Shown here one piece after another: positions 33,022-40,627 of a stretch of 43,432 bases of DNA. The stretch is from Bacillota bacterium (GTDB taxonomy: Bacteria; Bacillota; Clostridia; Peptostreptococcales; Anaerovoracaceae): the NCBI GenBank assembly GCA_021443825.1, contig JABUTE010000263.1, positions 1-43,432 of the forward strand, written 5' to 3'. Under the pieces are notes generated by a model. It saw nothing but the letters and a program-made list of their open reading frames with translations, ran no database searches and was not told the DNA's origin. The translations under genes and the position numbers were made by a program. The stretch's first letter is position 1. Every line of letters begins with the position of its first letter.

Positions 33022-34452
33022 ATGCCCGATATTCTTGGGGCTGCAAAACCGGTACAAGCCTACGATAAGGCGATCAACAGCCGCAATACCCCCATTTCCC
33101 CCGAGAGCACCCGCGTGCAGAACAGTCCCGTTCCCGGCGTGGGCATCCAGGCCCCCCAAAGGCACAGCCAGGGCCAGGAAAGCAATCTGGGAAACGGCGG
33201 CGGTATTTATTACGAATCCAACTTCAAAAGCTTTCTGGACCGTCTGGAAAACACGCCCTTTTTAAGCGAAGAAACAGCCGGTCTTTTTGCCGATGCCGCA
33301 ATGCAGGCAGAGCTGCCCCAGCTGGCTTCGCCTCTGCAGGCCGACCTGGCGCAGGCTCTCAGCCTCATGGAGGGCGACGACCGGCTTTTAGAGCTTCTCA
33401 TGGAGCAGGTCAACAACGGAAGCCTGTTTGCCGGCAGCTTCTTCAATGTATTAAGAGAAGCTCTCGAAAAAGACAATGCCGCCTTCCTTAAGAAAGACGT
33501 TTTGAACTTTTTAAAATGCTGGATGGATCATTCCGCTCAGGGCCATATCGAAAACAGCATCCGCCAGGATCTGGACCGGCTGGCCCAGTCGCTGCCCCAA
33601 AGCTGGGGCCAAAAGCTGCAGGAGCTGGCCCGCGTCGTCGATAAGAACATGGCAGCCGGCAACCGCAGCGGCGCGCTGCAGCTGCTGGAGGGCAGCCTGA
33701 TGCCCTTTTTGCACCGCTACTTTTCGCTGAGCCATCAGACGGGCACGCCCCGCATGTATCTCAGCATGCTGGTGCTCAACATCGCCCGCTACGAAAACAG
33801 CTCCCTCGAAAAGCTGAACGAAAGCTTTACCCGAATGATGAGCTATTCCGGTTTAAAGCATTCTCTGGGAGGCATCACCTTAGAGCAGCTGCTGCAGCAG
33901 TTCTCGCCGGCGCAAAAAGGCGAAGGCTCCCGCCTAAGCGGCTTAAGCCAGGCCCTGGGCTCTGCCGCAGAGCAGGTCATGAACGGCGACGGAAGCCCCG
34001 AGCTTTTGCAGCTGCTTCGCCGCTTTACCGCATCGGCGCTGGTCAACGAAAGCGTCTACATGCCCATCAATCACTATGTGCTGCCCCTGCAATACAAGGG
34101 CACGGCCCACATGGCTGAGCTTTGGGTCGACCCCGACAGCGAACAGGAGAGCAAAGGTGGCAAGGCGAAAAAGCCTGCCTGCAAGCTGTATTTTAAGATG
34201 GAGCTGGCGCCTTTAGGCAGCCTCGATATGATCGTTACCGCCGCCGAAAACCGGGTAGCGGTCAATCTCTTCTGCCCCGAAGAGGTGATGCCTTTTTCCA
34301 GGCAGATCCAGACGGCTCTTACCGACATATTGAAAAACAACCAGCTTGAGGCCGCGTCCATCACCGTTAAAAAGGCAGATCACCGGCTCAGCCTGCGAGA
34401 AATATTCCCCAAGATCGATCAATGGAGGAACAGCGTAGATGTCAGGATATGA
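33022..34452 (+). CDS. YlqG-like flagellum-associated protein of unknown function
   Basis: 476 residues with no signal peptide. The N-terminal 60 residues are polar, the middle is helical (about 70-330), and the C-terminal part (about 350-476) has a beta-alpha pattern: LYFKMELAPLGSLDMIVTAA, VNLFCPEEVMPFSRQIQTAL, then helical and beta stretches reminiscent of FliK C-terminal domains. Its place upstream of a stand-alone FlhB C-terminal-like gene recalls ylqG-ylqH of Bacillus. A role in export specificity is inferred. GGAGGAG precedes the ATG. It overlaps the next gene by 14 bases. Confidence 0.65.
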   Translation: MPDILGAAKPVQAYDKAINSRNTPISPESTRVQNSPVPGVGIQAPQRHSQGQESNLGNGGGIYYESNFKSFLDRLENTPFLSEETAGLFADAAMQAELPQLASPLQADLAQALSLMEGDDRLLELLMEQVNNGSLFAGSFFNVLREALEKDNAAFLKKDVLNFLKCWMDHSAQGHIENSIRQDLDRLAQSLPQSWGQKLQELARVVDKNMAAGNRSGALQLLEGSLMPFLHRYFSLSHQTGTPRMYLSMLVLNIARYENSSLEKLNESFTRMMSYSGLKHSLGGITLEQLLQQFSPAQKGEGSRLSGLSQALGSAAEQVMNGDGSPELLQLLRRFTASALVNESVYMPINHYVLPLQYKGTAHMAELWVDPDSEQESKGGKAKKPACKLYFKMELAPLGSLDMIVTAAENRVAVNLFCPEEVMPFSRQIQTALTDILKNNQLEAASITVKKADHRLSLREIFPKIDQWRNSVDVRI

Positions 34453-34729
34453 TAAAAGCAGCGGCCCCGCCGAAAAGGCCGTGGCCCTTTCCTATACAGA
34501 CAGAGATTCCGCACCGGTCATCGTCGCCTCGGGCATGGGGCCTCTTGCCGAAAGGATCGTTGAGGCAGCCGCTAAAAGCGGCGTTCCCATCTACGAAGAC
34601 AACTCGCTGGCCACCGTGCTCACCAGGCTGCAGCTGGGCCAGGAGATCCCGCCGGCCCTTTACAGCGCCATCGTAGAGATCTATCTGTATTTTCTTAATT
34701 TCGACGTCGGCGAAAGCCGCAAGCAGTAG
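34439..34729 (+). CDS. Stand-alone FlhB C-terminal domain-like protein (FhlB/YlqH)
   Basis: 96 residues that match the cleaved C-terminal part of FlhB: APVIVASGMGPLAERIVEAA, then EDNSLATVLTRLQLGQEIPP and LYSAIVEIYLYFLNF. Compare APILLAKGQDELALRIVKVA in the full FlhB of this window. There is no NPTH motif and no membrane part. Such proteins are found beside flagellar genes in Firmicutes and may modify export switching. ATGGAGGAACAG upstream gives a ribosome site within the end of the preceding gene. Confidence 0.82.
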   Translation: MSGYDKSSGPAEKAVALSYTDRDSAPVIVASGMGPLAERIVEAAAKSGVPIYEDNSLATVLTRLQLGQEIPPALYSAIVEIYLYFLNFDVGESRKQ

Positions 34730-34756
34730 AAGCTTCCGCTTCAAAAGGAGTGTCAA

Positions 34757-35362
34757 ATGTCAGATTACTTTGATGATTCCATGTTTCTTTTGCTCAACGA
34801 AGACGGGCAGACTCTGGGCAGCGGAACCCTTGTGGGCCCCCTGCGCAGCGGCCGCATCGAGCTGAAGCTCAGCCCCATCAGCGGGCAGATACCAGAGGGC
34901 GAGCCTGTGATCCATATGGTGGGCATGGGCGACACCAGCCTGGCCCTGCGCTGCCGCGTGATCGGCCGTAAGGGAAGGACCCTGTTCCTGAAAAAAACGG
35001 AGCTGCTCTCGCCCGACTACCGCGAGAACCTGAGGGTAAAGACCGATTTTTGCAGCTTTCTTTATCCCCTGGACGACAGTCTGCGGGGCAGATGCCCCAT
35101 CGAAAGCAAGGATCTTTCCTGCGGCGGCATCGCCTTTTATGCCGATGAAGAGCTGCAGAAGGGGCAGATCTTCGAGATCGTGATCCCCGTTACCGAAGAG
35201 CCGATCATCGTGCCCGGAAGGCTTCTGCGAAGCCAGCAGGACGGGCAGAAGACCCTCTACGCAGCCGCCTTCAGCGACCTTTGCCACGATCAGGAACGGG
35301 AGATCCGCGGCGCGGTGTTCCGCATTCAGCTGCAGAACATGTACCAGCCCGCCAAACAGTAA
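34757..35362 (+). CDS. PilZ-domain c-di-GMP receptor, YcgR-like
   Basis: 201 residues. An N-terminal YcgR-type beta domain (about 1-85) is followed by the PilZ domain (about 88-195). Both binding motifs are intact: RENLR (R89 and R93, the RxxxR motif) and DLSCGG (D119, S121, G124, the DxSxxG motif). In other bacteria YcgR with c-di-GMP acts on the motor or stator to slow swimming. AAAGGAG precedes the ATG. It lies downstream of a sigma-D type promoter with the two previous genes, so it would be made late. Confidence 0.88.
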   Translation: MSDYFDDSMFLLLNEDGQTLGSGTLVGPLRSGRIELKLSPISGQIPEGEPVIHMVGMGDTSLALRCRVIGRKGRTLFLKKTELLSPDYRENLRVKTDFCSFLYPLDDSLRGRCPIESKDLSCGGIAFYADEELQKGQIFEIVIPVTEEPIIVPGRLLRSQQDGQKTLYAAAFSDLCHDQEREIRGAVFRIQLQNMYQPAKQ

Positions 35363-35390
35363 AACCGGCCTGTTTTTGTTGCTTTTCATC
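35354..35390 (+). terminator. Possible weak terminator after the PilZ gene
   Basis: AAACAG (35354-35359) can pair with CTGTTT (35370-35375), followed by TTGTTGCTTTT. The stem overlaps the stop codon and is AT-rich, so it is probably leaky. Confidence 0.35.
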
Positions 35391-35391
35391 T

Positions 35392-35418
35392 TATTATTTC
35401 AGGTGCTGCTGCCGATAT
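35392..35418 (+). promoter_or_regulatory. Sigma-D type promoter for flgM-flgN-flgK-flgL
   Basis: GCCGATAT (35411-35418) is a perfect sigma-D -10. The -35, TATT at 35392-35395 with 15-base spacing, is poor. FlgM expressed from the promoter that its own target sigma uses is the known feedback arrangement. Confidence 0.65.
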
Positions 35419-35471
35419 AAATAGTGATGAAACAAAGCATTGCATACACATTTTGAAAGGAGTGAGTCTCA

Positions 35472-35789
35472 GTGATCAGATCCTCTGACGGTATCAATTC
35501 CGTAAAACCGACACAACTTCCGTATGCCGCGCCCAAGCAGGCTCCGGCCGAAAAGGCGGAATGTAATAAAAAGTTCGACTCCTGGTCCGTTTCGACCTCT
35601 TGCTCCGATAAAGACGAAGAGATCCGCAAGGCTCTGATCAGCCGCATCTCCACCGAGATCAAGACGGCCACCACCACCGGCGACCTGAACCAGCTGAAGA
35701 AGCAGATCGAAAGCGGCGAATACAAGATCGATCCCGAAGCCATTGCAGGCAGCATTCTCTTTGCGATGGAGAAGACAAATGAAAGATGA
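35472..35789 (+). CDS. flgM: Anti-sigma-28 factor FlgM
   Basis: 105 residues from a GTG at 35472, with AAGGAG nine bases upstream. The sigma-binding C-terminal half is recognisable: KALISRISTEIKTATTTGD, LNQLKKQIESGEYKIDPEAI and AGSILFAMEKTNER. The N-terminal half is polar and disordered, as needed for export. It inhibits FliA until secreted through the finished hook. The end overlaps flgN by 11 bases. Confidence 0.9.
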   Translation: MIRSSDGINSVKPTQLPYAAPKQAPAEKAECNKKFDSWSVSTSCSDKDEEIRKALISRISTEIKTATTTGDLNQLKKQIESGEYKIDPEAIAGSILFAMEKTNER

Positions 35790-36258
35790 TATGCACGACC
35801 TTTTAGAGGTCTTAGACGGAGTCTCCTCCGTGCTTTCCAGACTGACCGAGCTGGAGCGTCTCAAGATGCGGGCCGTCGAAAACAACGACCTGCTGGAGCT
35901 TGATTCCATCATGAACAGAGAGCAGGTGCTGGAGCTTACCCTGCGAGGCATGGAAAAGACCCGCACCACCCTTCTTGAAAAACTGGGTCTGGAAGGCGAG
36001 CCTCTCAGCCGCCTCGAAGAGCATTGCGCTCCCGAAGATAAAGAAGAGGTCAGCAGCCTGGTCAAGGTGCTCAAGGCTAAGTATGCCGAATATCGCAGCA
36101 ATGCCGATCAGGCCCGCCGCATGCTCGAAAAGGGCCTTTCCGACATCGAAAAGGATCTGCGAAGGCTGGGCGCAGCCCCTGCCGACAAGGGCGCCGGCTA
36201 CAGGGCTTCTGCAGAGCTTACCCCTCCCAAGGGCATGAAGACCGATTTCAGAGTTTAA
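35779..36258 (+). CDS. flgN: Flagellar export chaperone FlgN
   Basis: 159 residues from ATG 35779; GGAG at 35768-35771 supports it against an upstream in-frame start at 35743. All helical, with LLEVLDGVSSVLSRLTELER and LLELDSIMNREQVLELTLRG, a FlgN pattern, and a long C-terminal helix. It would deliver FlgK and FlgL, encoded next. The overlap with flgM suggests coupling. Confidence 0.88.
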   Translation: MKDDMHDLLEVLDGVSSVLSRLTELERLKMRAVENNDLLELDSIMNREQVLELTLRGMEKTRTTLLEKLGLEGEPLSRLEEHCAPEDKEEVSSLVKVLKAKYAEYRSNADQARRMLEKGLSDIEKDLRRLGAAPADKGAGYRASAELTPPKGMKTDFRV

Positions 36259-36290
36259 TTCATTTCTATAAACGACAGCGAAGGTGTCAT

Positions 36291-38201
36291 ATGAGTTCCA
36301 TAGGTTCTTTTGCTTCCATGACACAGGCCCGGCTCGGCATCTATGCCGCCCAGAACGGCCTCAGTGTTACCGGAAATAATATCGCAAATATCAATACAGA
36401 GGGCTATACCCGCCAGAGGCTGGAGCAGTCCAGCTTTGCCGCCACAGGCTCCGATCGCTATTACTCCGCTACCGATGTAAAAACCGGCAACGGAGTTCTT
36501 TGCACTGGAATCTCCCAGATCCGCGACGGCTATATGGATGTTCGTTACCGCAGCCAGGCCAGCAATGCCGGCGCCATGAACGCCCGCTATACCGGCCTCG
36601 ACGGTCTGAGCGCCATTCTCGACGAGGTGGGCGACGGCGAAGACGGCTTCGGTATTCTGGGTTCTCAGTTCCAGGAGCTTTACGAAGCCTTCCAGACCCT
36701 GACCGACCAGACCGGTCACAACATCTACGACACCCAGGTCAGAGCCACCGCCCAGACCCTCACCGACACCATGCGCTCTTATGCCAACCGCCTGTCGGAG
36801 CTTTACAACAACTCCCTCACCAGCTTTAAAGAAGACATCGTGCAGGTCAACCAGATGCTGAAGAGCATCAGCAACCTGAGCTACGAGATCCGTAAAAGCG
36901 AGATCCGCGGCGACAAGGCGCTGGAGCTGCGCGACCAGCGCAACACCCTGATCGACAGCCTGTCCGAATACATCAAGATCGATGTGATCTACGAAATGGA
37001 AGACATCGGCGGCGGCGCCCAGGTCGAAAAGCTGATCCTCAAGCTGGCAGGCGCCAACCCCGATCCCTCTGTCACCACCGACTCCTCCACCATTCTGGAG
37101 GGCAGCTACTGCACCCAGTTCTCCATCCTCAGCGAAGACAACATGATGCTGGGCATCAGCGCATTAAAGGATTCCAAAGACCGGGTGCTCTACAGCCTCA
37201 CCAAGGCCGAGCCCGAGCTGACCGATGCCGCCGATTACGGCGACGGTCTCACCCGCAGCGTCTACGACGAGACTACCGACACCACTACCATCACCACCTT
37301 CGAAAAGAAGGGCGACCTCTATTACAAGCAGGTCTATACCAGAGCTCCGTCGCAGGATATCGCTCTTGACGATAACGATCTGTACGGCGCCTTCCAGTCG
37401 GCCAGAGAGATGCTCACCGAGCAGGGCGAGTTCAGCACACAGGATACCATCCTGAATATCGACGAATATGCCGACGAAAAGCGGGGCATTCCCTATTATC
37501 AGAAGGCCCTCGATCTTTTGGCAAAGCAGTTCGCCGATGCCCTCAACGCCGCCAACACCGGCTACCTGCGCAACGAAAAGGGCCAGTACATCGATGCCGA
37601 CGGCAATGCGCTCATCTTCAATTCCGCATTCCTTTCCGACGGCGATGCCCTCGACGAAGACCAGCTTGCCTACCTGAAAGAAAACGGCGTACGGCCCGGC
37701 TTCAACCTTTTCAGCACCGGCGGCGACACCGACAGCGACGAAGGACTGAATGCCTCCAACATCAGCATCTCTTACAGCTGGGGCAGCGGCAAGCATGTGA
37801 TCACCTCTTATGTCAAGCCCACCGGCATGGAGATCGCCACCACCGACAACAGCAACGTGCTCCACATGATCAGCATGTTCACCGAAGATATGGACTACAT
37901 CCCCTCGAAGGTGCAGGAGGGCAGCACCGATAATGCCATCTTCACCGGCTCCTTCATCGAGATGTGGGACAACATCGGTTTTGTATTAGGAAGCGATATG
38001 AAGATCACTTCCACCCTTTACGATAACTACAGCGCCGCGGCCACCGAGCTGGATTCCGCCAGGATCTCGGTCTCTTCCGTCGATCTCAATGACGAAGCGA
38101 TGAACCTGATGCAGTATTCCAAATCCTACAGCGCCGCCTGCCGCCTGATGACTACTCTGGACTCCCTTCTGGATAAGCTCATCAACGGCACCGCGATCTA
38201 A
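36291..38201 (+). CDS. flgK: Flagellar hook-associated protein FlgK (HAP1)
   Basis: 636 residues, longer than the roughly 500 of Bacillus FlgK. The N-terminal SFASMTQARLGIYAAQNGLS and VTGNNIANINTEGYTRQR and the C-terminal SVDLNDEAMNLMQYSKSYSA are typical. ELRDQRNTLIDSLSEYIKI is the conserved core near residue 220. The extra length lies in the middle domains (about 240-540). It joins hook and filament. AAGGTG precedes the ATG. Confidence 0.94.
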   Translation: MSSIGSFASMTQARLGIYAAQNGLSVTGNNIANINTEGYTRQRLEQSSFAATGSDRYYSATDVKTGNGVLCTGISQIRDGYMDVRYRSQASNAGAMNARYTGLDGLSAILDEVGDGEDGFGILGSQFQELYEAFQTLTDQTGHNIYDTQVRATAQTLTDTMRSYANRLSELYNNSLTSFKEDIVQVNQMLKSISNLSYEIRKSEIRGDKALELRDQRNTLIDSLSEYIKIDVIYEMEDIGGGAQVEKLILKLAGANPDPSVTTDSSTILEGSYCTQFSILSEDNMMLGISALKDSKDRVLYSLTKAEPELTDAADYGDGLTRSVYDETTDTTTITTFEKKGDLYYKQVYTRAPSQDIALDDNDLYGAFQSAREMLTEQGEFSTQDTILNIDEYADEKRGIPYYQKALDLLAKQFADALNAANTGYLRNEKGQYIDADGNALIFNSAFLSDGDALDEDQLAYLKENGVRPGFNLFSTGGDTDSDEGLNASNISISYSWGSGKHVITSYVKPTGMEIATTDNSNVLHMISMFTEDMDYIPSKVQEGSTDNAIFTGSFIEMWDNIGFVLGSDMKITSTLYDNYSAAATELDSARISVSSVDLNDEAMNLMQYSKSYSAACRLMTTLDSLLDKLINGTAI

Positions 38202-38221
38202 CTGAAACGGAGGCAATAACG

Positions 38222-39256
38222 ATGGTACGTTCTACGACAAACAGTGTATTGAAAACCTATCGCTACAATCTGCAGCGTTCTTCCATCAACATGGATAGCT
38301 CCCGCGACAAGGTGCTGACCGGCAGAACCTTCGATACCTTTGCCCAGGCACCCGCCAAGGCAGCCAAGTGCTTCCAGCTGCGCCGCTCGTTTCAAACGGT
38401 CAACGCCCAGTACGAGATCGGCGAATCGGTCAGCCGCAAGTACGAGCAGGCCTGGAGCTGCATCGACGGCGTTCTCGAAACGGTCCAGAACCGGCAGAAC
38501 GACTCCGCCTTTGCTGAGATCATCAGCAGCAGCAACGATGTGACCGGTCCGGGCAGAACGGCCCTCGGCCAGTCCCTTTCGTCCATGGCAAAAGAGATCA
38601 TTCAGTCCATGAACTGCACCTATGCCGGAAGCTATGTCTTCGCCGGAGCCGACGGACTGAACATTCCCTTCACCTGGGATGACTCCGGAAATCTCTGCTA
38701 CCGTGGTGTTGCCGTCGATTCCAACGACACCACCCTCGACTACATGGCCAACGACGAAAAGCGCTATGTGGATCTTGGTCTCGGTTTAAAAGAAGAAGAC
38801 GGCAAGCTGATCGGCGCATCCGCCTTCGATTCCGCGCTGCAGGGCATTACCTTCCTGGGCTACGGTGTCGACGAAGAAGGCGACCCCAAGAACATCGTTT
38901 CCATCATTGCCCGCATGGGCGCGATCCTGGAAAACTGCTCCTCCGCCGACGGAAGCTTTGCCAGCGAAGACGACCGCACCGAATTTTACCGCCTGGCCGC
39001 AAAGTTCGACGATGCGGCAGCCAACCTGTCTGACAAATACATCGAGCTGGATACCAGAGCAAAATTCATTCAGAACAACCAGGCTCAGCTGGAAAATACC
39101 GCCTACACCCTGGAGGAACAGTTCCTCGGTCTTGAGGATGCCGACCCTGCCGAGGCGATCTCCGCCTTTACCTGGGCCCAGTATTGCTACAACACCGCCC
39201 TTAAGGTCGGCAACAGCGTGCTGTCGCAGAGCCTTATGGACTACCTGAATCTGTAA
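38222..39256 (+). CDS. flgL: Flagellar hook-associated protein FlgL (HAP3)
   Basis: 344 residues. The N-terminal helical region MVRSTTNSVLKTYRYNLQRS and a middle with NCTYAGSYVFAGADGLNIPF, typical of FlgL, are followed by the C-terminal helix region EAISAFTWAQYCYNTALKVG. It lies between FlgK and the filament. ACGGAGG precedes the ATG. Confidence 0.92.
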   Translation: MVRSTTNSVLKTYRYNLQRSSINMDSSRDKVLTGRTFDTFAQAPAKAAKCFQLRRSFQTVNAQYEIGESVSRKYEQAWSCIDGVLETVQNRQNDSAFAEIISSSNDVTGPGRTALGQSLSSMAKEIIQSMNCTYAGSYVFAGADGLNIPFTWDDSGNLCYRGVAVDSNDTTLDYMANDEKRYVDLGLGLKEEDGKLIGASAFDSALQGITFLGYGVDEEGDPKNIVSIIARMGAILENCSSADGSFASEDDRTEFYRLAAKFDDAAANLSDKYIELDTRAKFIQNNQAQLENTAYTLEEQFLGLEDADPAEAISAFTWAQYCYNTALKVGNSVLSQSLMDYLNL

Positions 39257-39289
39257 CCTGCAGAATACACCGGAGAGGAGGAACGCCCT

Positions 39290-39913
39290 TTGGACCGTCT
39301 AATTGAAATCAGAAGCGTACCCATCGAGATCGAAATGAAGATCAGCCCCGCCAGACTGGAATATACCAGAGGCACCGCCGATCTTGAAATATCAAGAGAC
39401 GAGGGCATGCTGAGCATCAAGAGCAAGCCCATCAAGGTCAATATCGACAGCTACGATGCCCGCAGCTCTGTGATCCCTTCCCTTGCCGATTCCCTTCGCC
39501 AATATGCCCAGTACGGGCGTCAGGCAGCCTACGAGGCCTCGGCCACCTATGCCACCCACGGCCAGCTGCTGCTGAAGGCGCGCATCGGCGAAGACATGAT
39601 CGCTCAGTTTGCCAGAGAGGTCACCGATAAGCATATGGAGACCAACGTGGGCATCAAGTTCATTCCTCAGGAGCCGGTAAAGCTTGACTGGGATCCTGCC
39701 GAGCTGAACATCCGCTTTGAGATGGATAAGCTGAATCTGGACTGGAAAATGAACAAGGCCCAGTTCGAATTCATTCCCGGAAATATCGAGATCAGCATCA
39801 CCCAGATGCCCGACGTGATCATCGAATACGTGGGCGGTCCGGTGATCTTTCCGTCCCCAGCCGCAAACGATTCTGAGGTGATCGACGTGATCGCCACCAC
39901 AGGAGGCTTTTAA
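39290..39913 (+). CDS. DUF6470 family protein (YviE-like)
   Basis: 207 residues from TTG 39290, with GAGGAGGA eight to fifteen bases upstream. The text is beta-rich with repeated EIRSVPIEIEMKISPARLEY and LDWDPAELNIRFEMDKLNLD units, and YDARSSVIPSLADSLRQYAQ in the middle. This is the uncharacterised family encoded between flgL and fliW in Bacillus (yviE). No known function; co-occurrence suggests a late flagellar role. Confidence 0.82.
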   Translation: MDRLIEIRSVPIEIEMKISPARLEYTRGTADLEISRDEGMLSIKSKPIKVNIDSYDARSSVIPSLADSLRQYAQYGRQAAYEASATYATHGQLLLKARIGEDMIAQFAREVTDKHMETNVGIKFIPQEPVKLDWDPAELNIRFEMDKLNLDWKMNKAQFEFIPGNIEISITQMPDVIIEYVGGPVIFPSPAANDSEVIDVIATTGGF

Positions 39914-40354
39914 ATGGAATTACAGACCAAACTGTTCGGAAAAATCGAATACAACAAAGACGAGATCCTGCACTTTCCTGCCGGGATCTTCGGCTTTGAA
40001 GAGGAGCACGAATTTCTGCTTCTGCCCTTCGAAGGAAGCGAAGGCGCCATGCTCTGTCTGCAGAGCATGAGCAATCCCTATCTGGCCTTTATCGTGCTGG
40101 ATCCCTTCCGTTATTATCCCGCCTACCAGCCTGCGGTCTCCGATGCCGATCGGAAGCTGCTTGGCGCAGACAGCAGCGACGAACTGTGCTATTATGTATT
40201 ATGTGTGATCAAGGATCCCGTATCCGAAAGCACCGTCAATCTCAGATGCCCTGTGGTGATCGATCCCAAGACTTCCACAGCATGTCAGATCATTATGGAA
40301 GGCAATGCCTATTCCATGCGCCATTCCATCGGCGACCCGGTGGGGGAGGTCTAA
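39914..40354 (+). CDS. fliW: Flagellar assembly factor FliW
   Basis: 146 residues with ILHFPAGIFGFEEEHEFLLL, then NPYLAFIVLDPFRYYPAYQP, the FliW pattern. FliW binds either free flagellin or CsrA; when flagellin is exported FliW is freed to block CsrA, and flagellin translation resumes. The ATG comes directly after the previous stop, with ACAGGAGGC upstream. csrA starts two bases after its stop. Confidence 0.95.
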   Translation: MELQTKLFGKIEYNKDEILHFPAGIFGFEEEHEFLLLPFEGSEGAMLCLQSMSNPYLAFIVLDPFRYYPAYQPAVSDADRKLLGADSSDELCYYVLCVIKDPVSESTVNLRCPVVIDPKTSTACQIIMEGNAYSMRHSIGDPVGEV

Positions 40355-40355
40355 A

Positions 40356-40598
40356 ATGCTTATACTCCAACGAAAAGCCGGTGAATCGCTCGTCATCGGC
40401 GAAGATATCGAGATCACCGTCGTATCGGTCGGCCGCGGTCAGGTCAGCCTGGCGATCGCAGCGCCCTCCGATGTATCCATCTTAAGAAGCGAGCTTTTGA
40501 AGGCAAAGGAATCCAACAAAGAAGCATCTCTTGAGGCCGCCGACGCAGCCGCCCTGATGGATCTTCTCGCTGCCGCAAAGCAGGTGGCAGAGAAGTGA
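40356..40598 (+). CDS. csrA: Carbon storage regulator CsrA
   Basis: 80 residues from ATG 40356, with GGGGGAGG eight bases before it. MLILQRKAGESLVIGEDIEI and the RNA-binding segment IAAPSDVSILRSEL, with R6 and R44 both kept, are typical. It represses translation at GGA hairpins and is antagonised by FliW. Likely targets in this window are the flagellin leader and perhaps the fliF leader. The C-terminal tail is longer than in E. coli CsrA, as is usual in Gram-positives. Confidence 0.95.
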   Translation: MLILQRKAGESLVIGEDIEITVVSVGRGQVSLAIAAPSDVSILRSELLKAKESNKEASLEAADAAALMDLLAAAKQVAEK

Positions 40599-40627
40599 TT
40601 CTGTTTCACGAAAACGAGGTGATCTGT

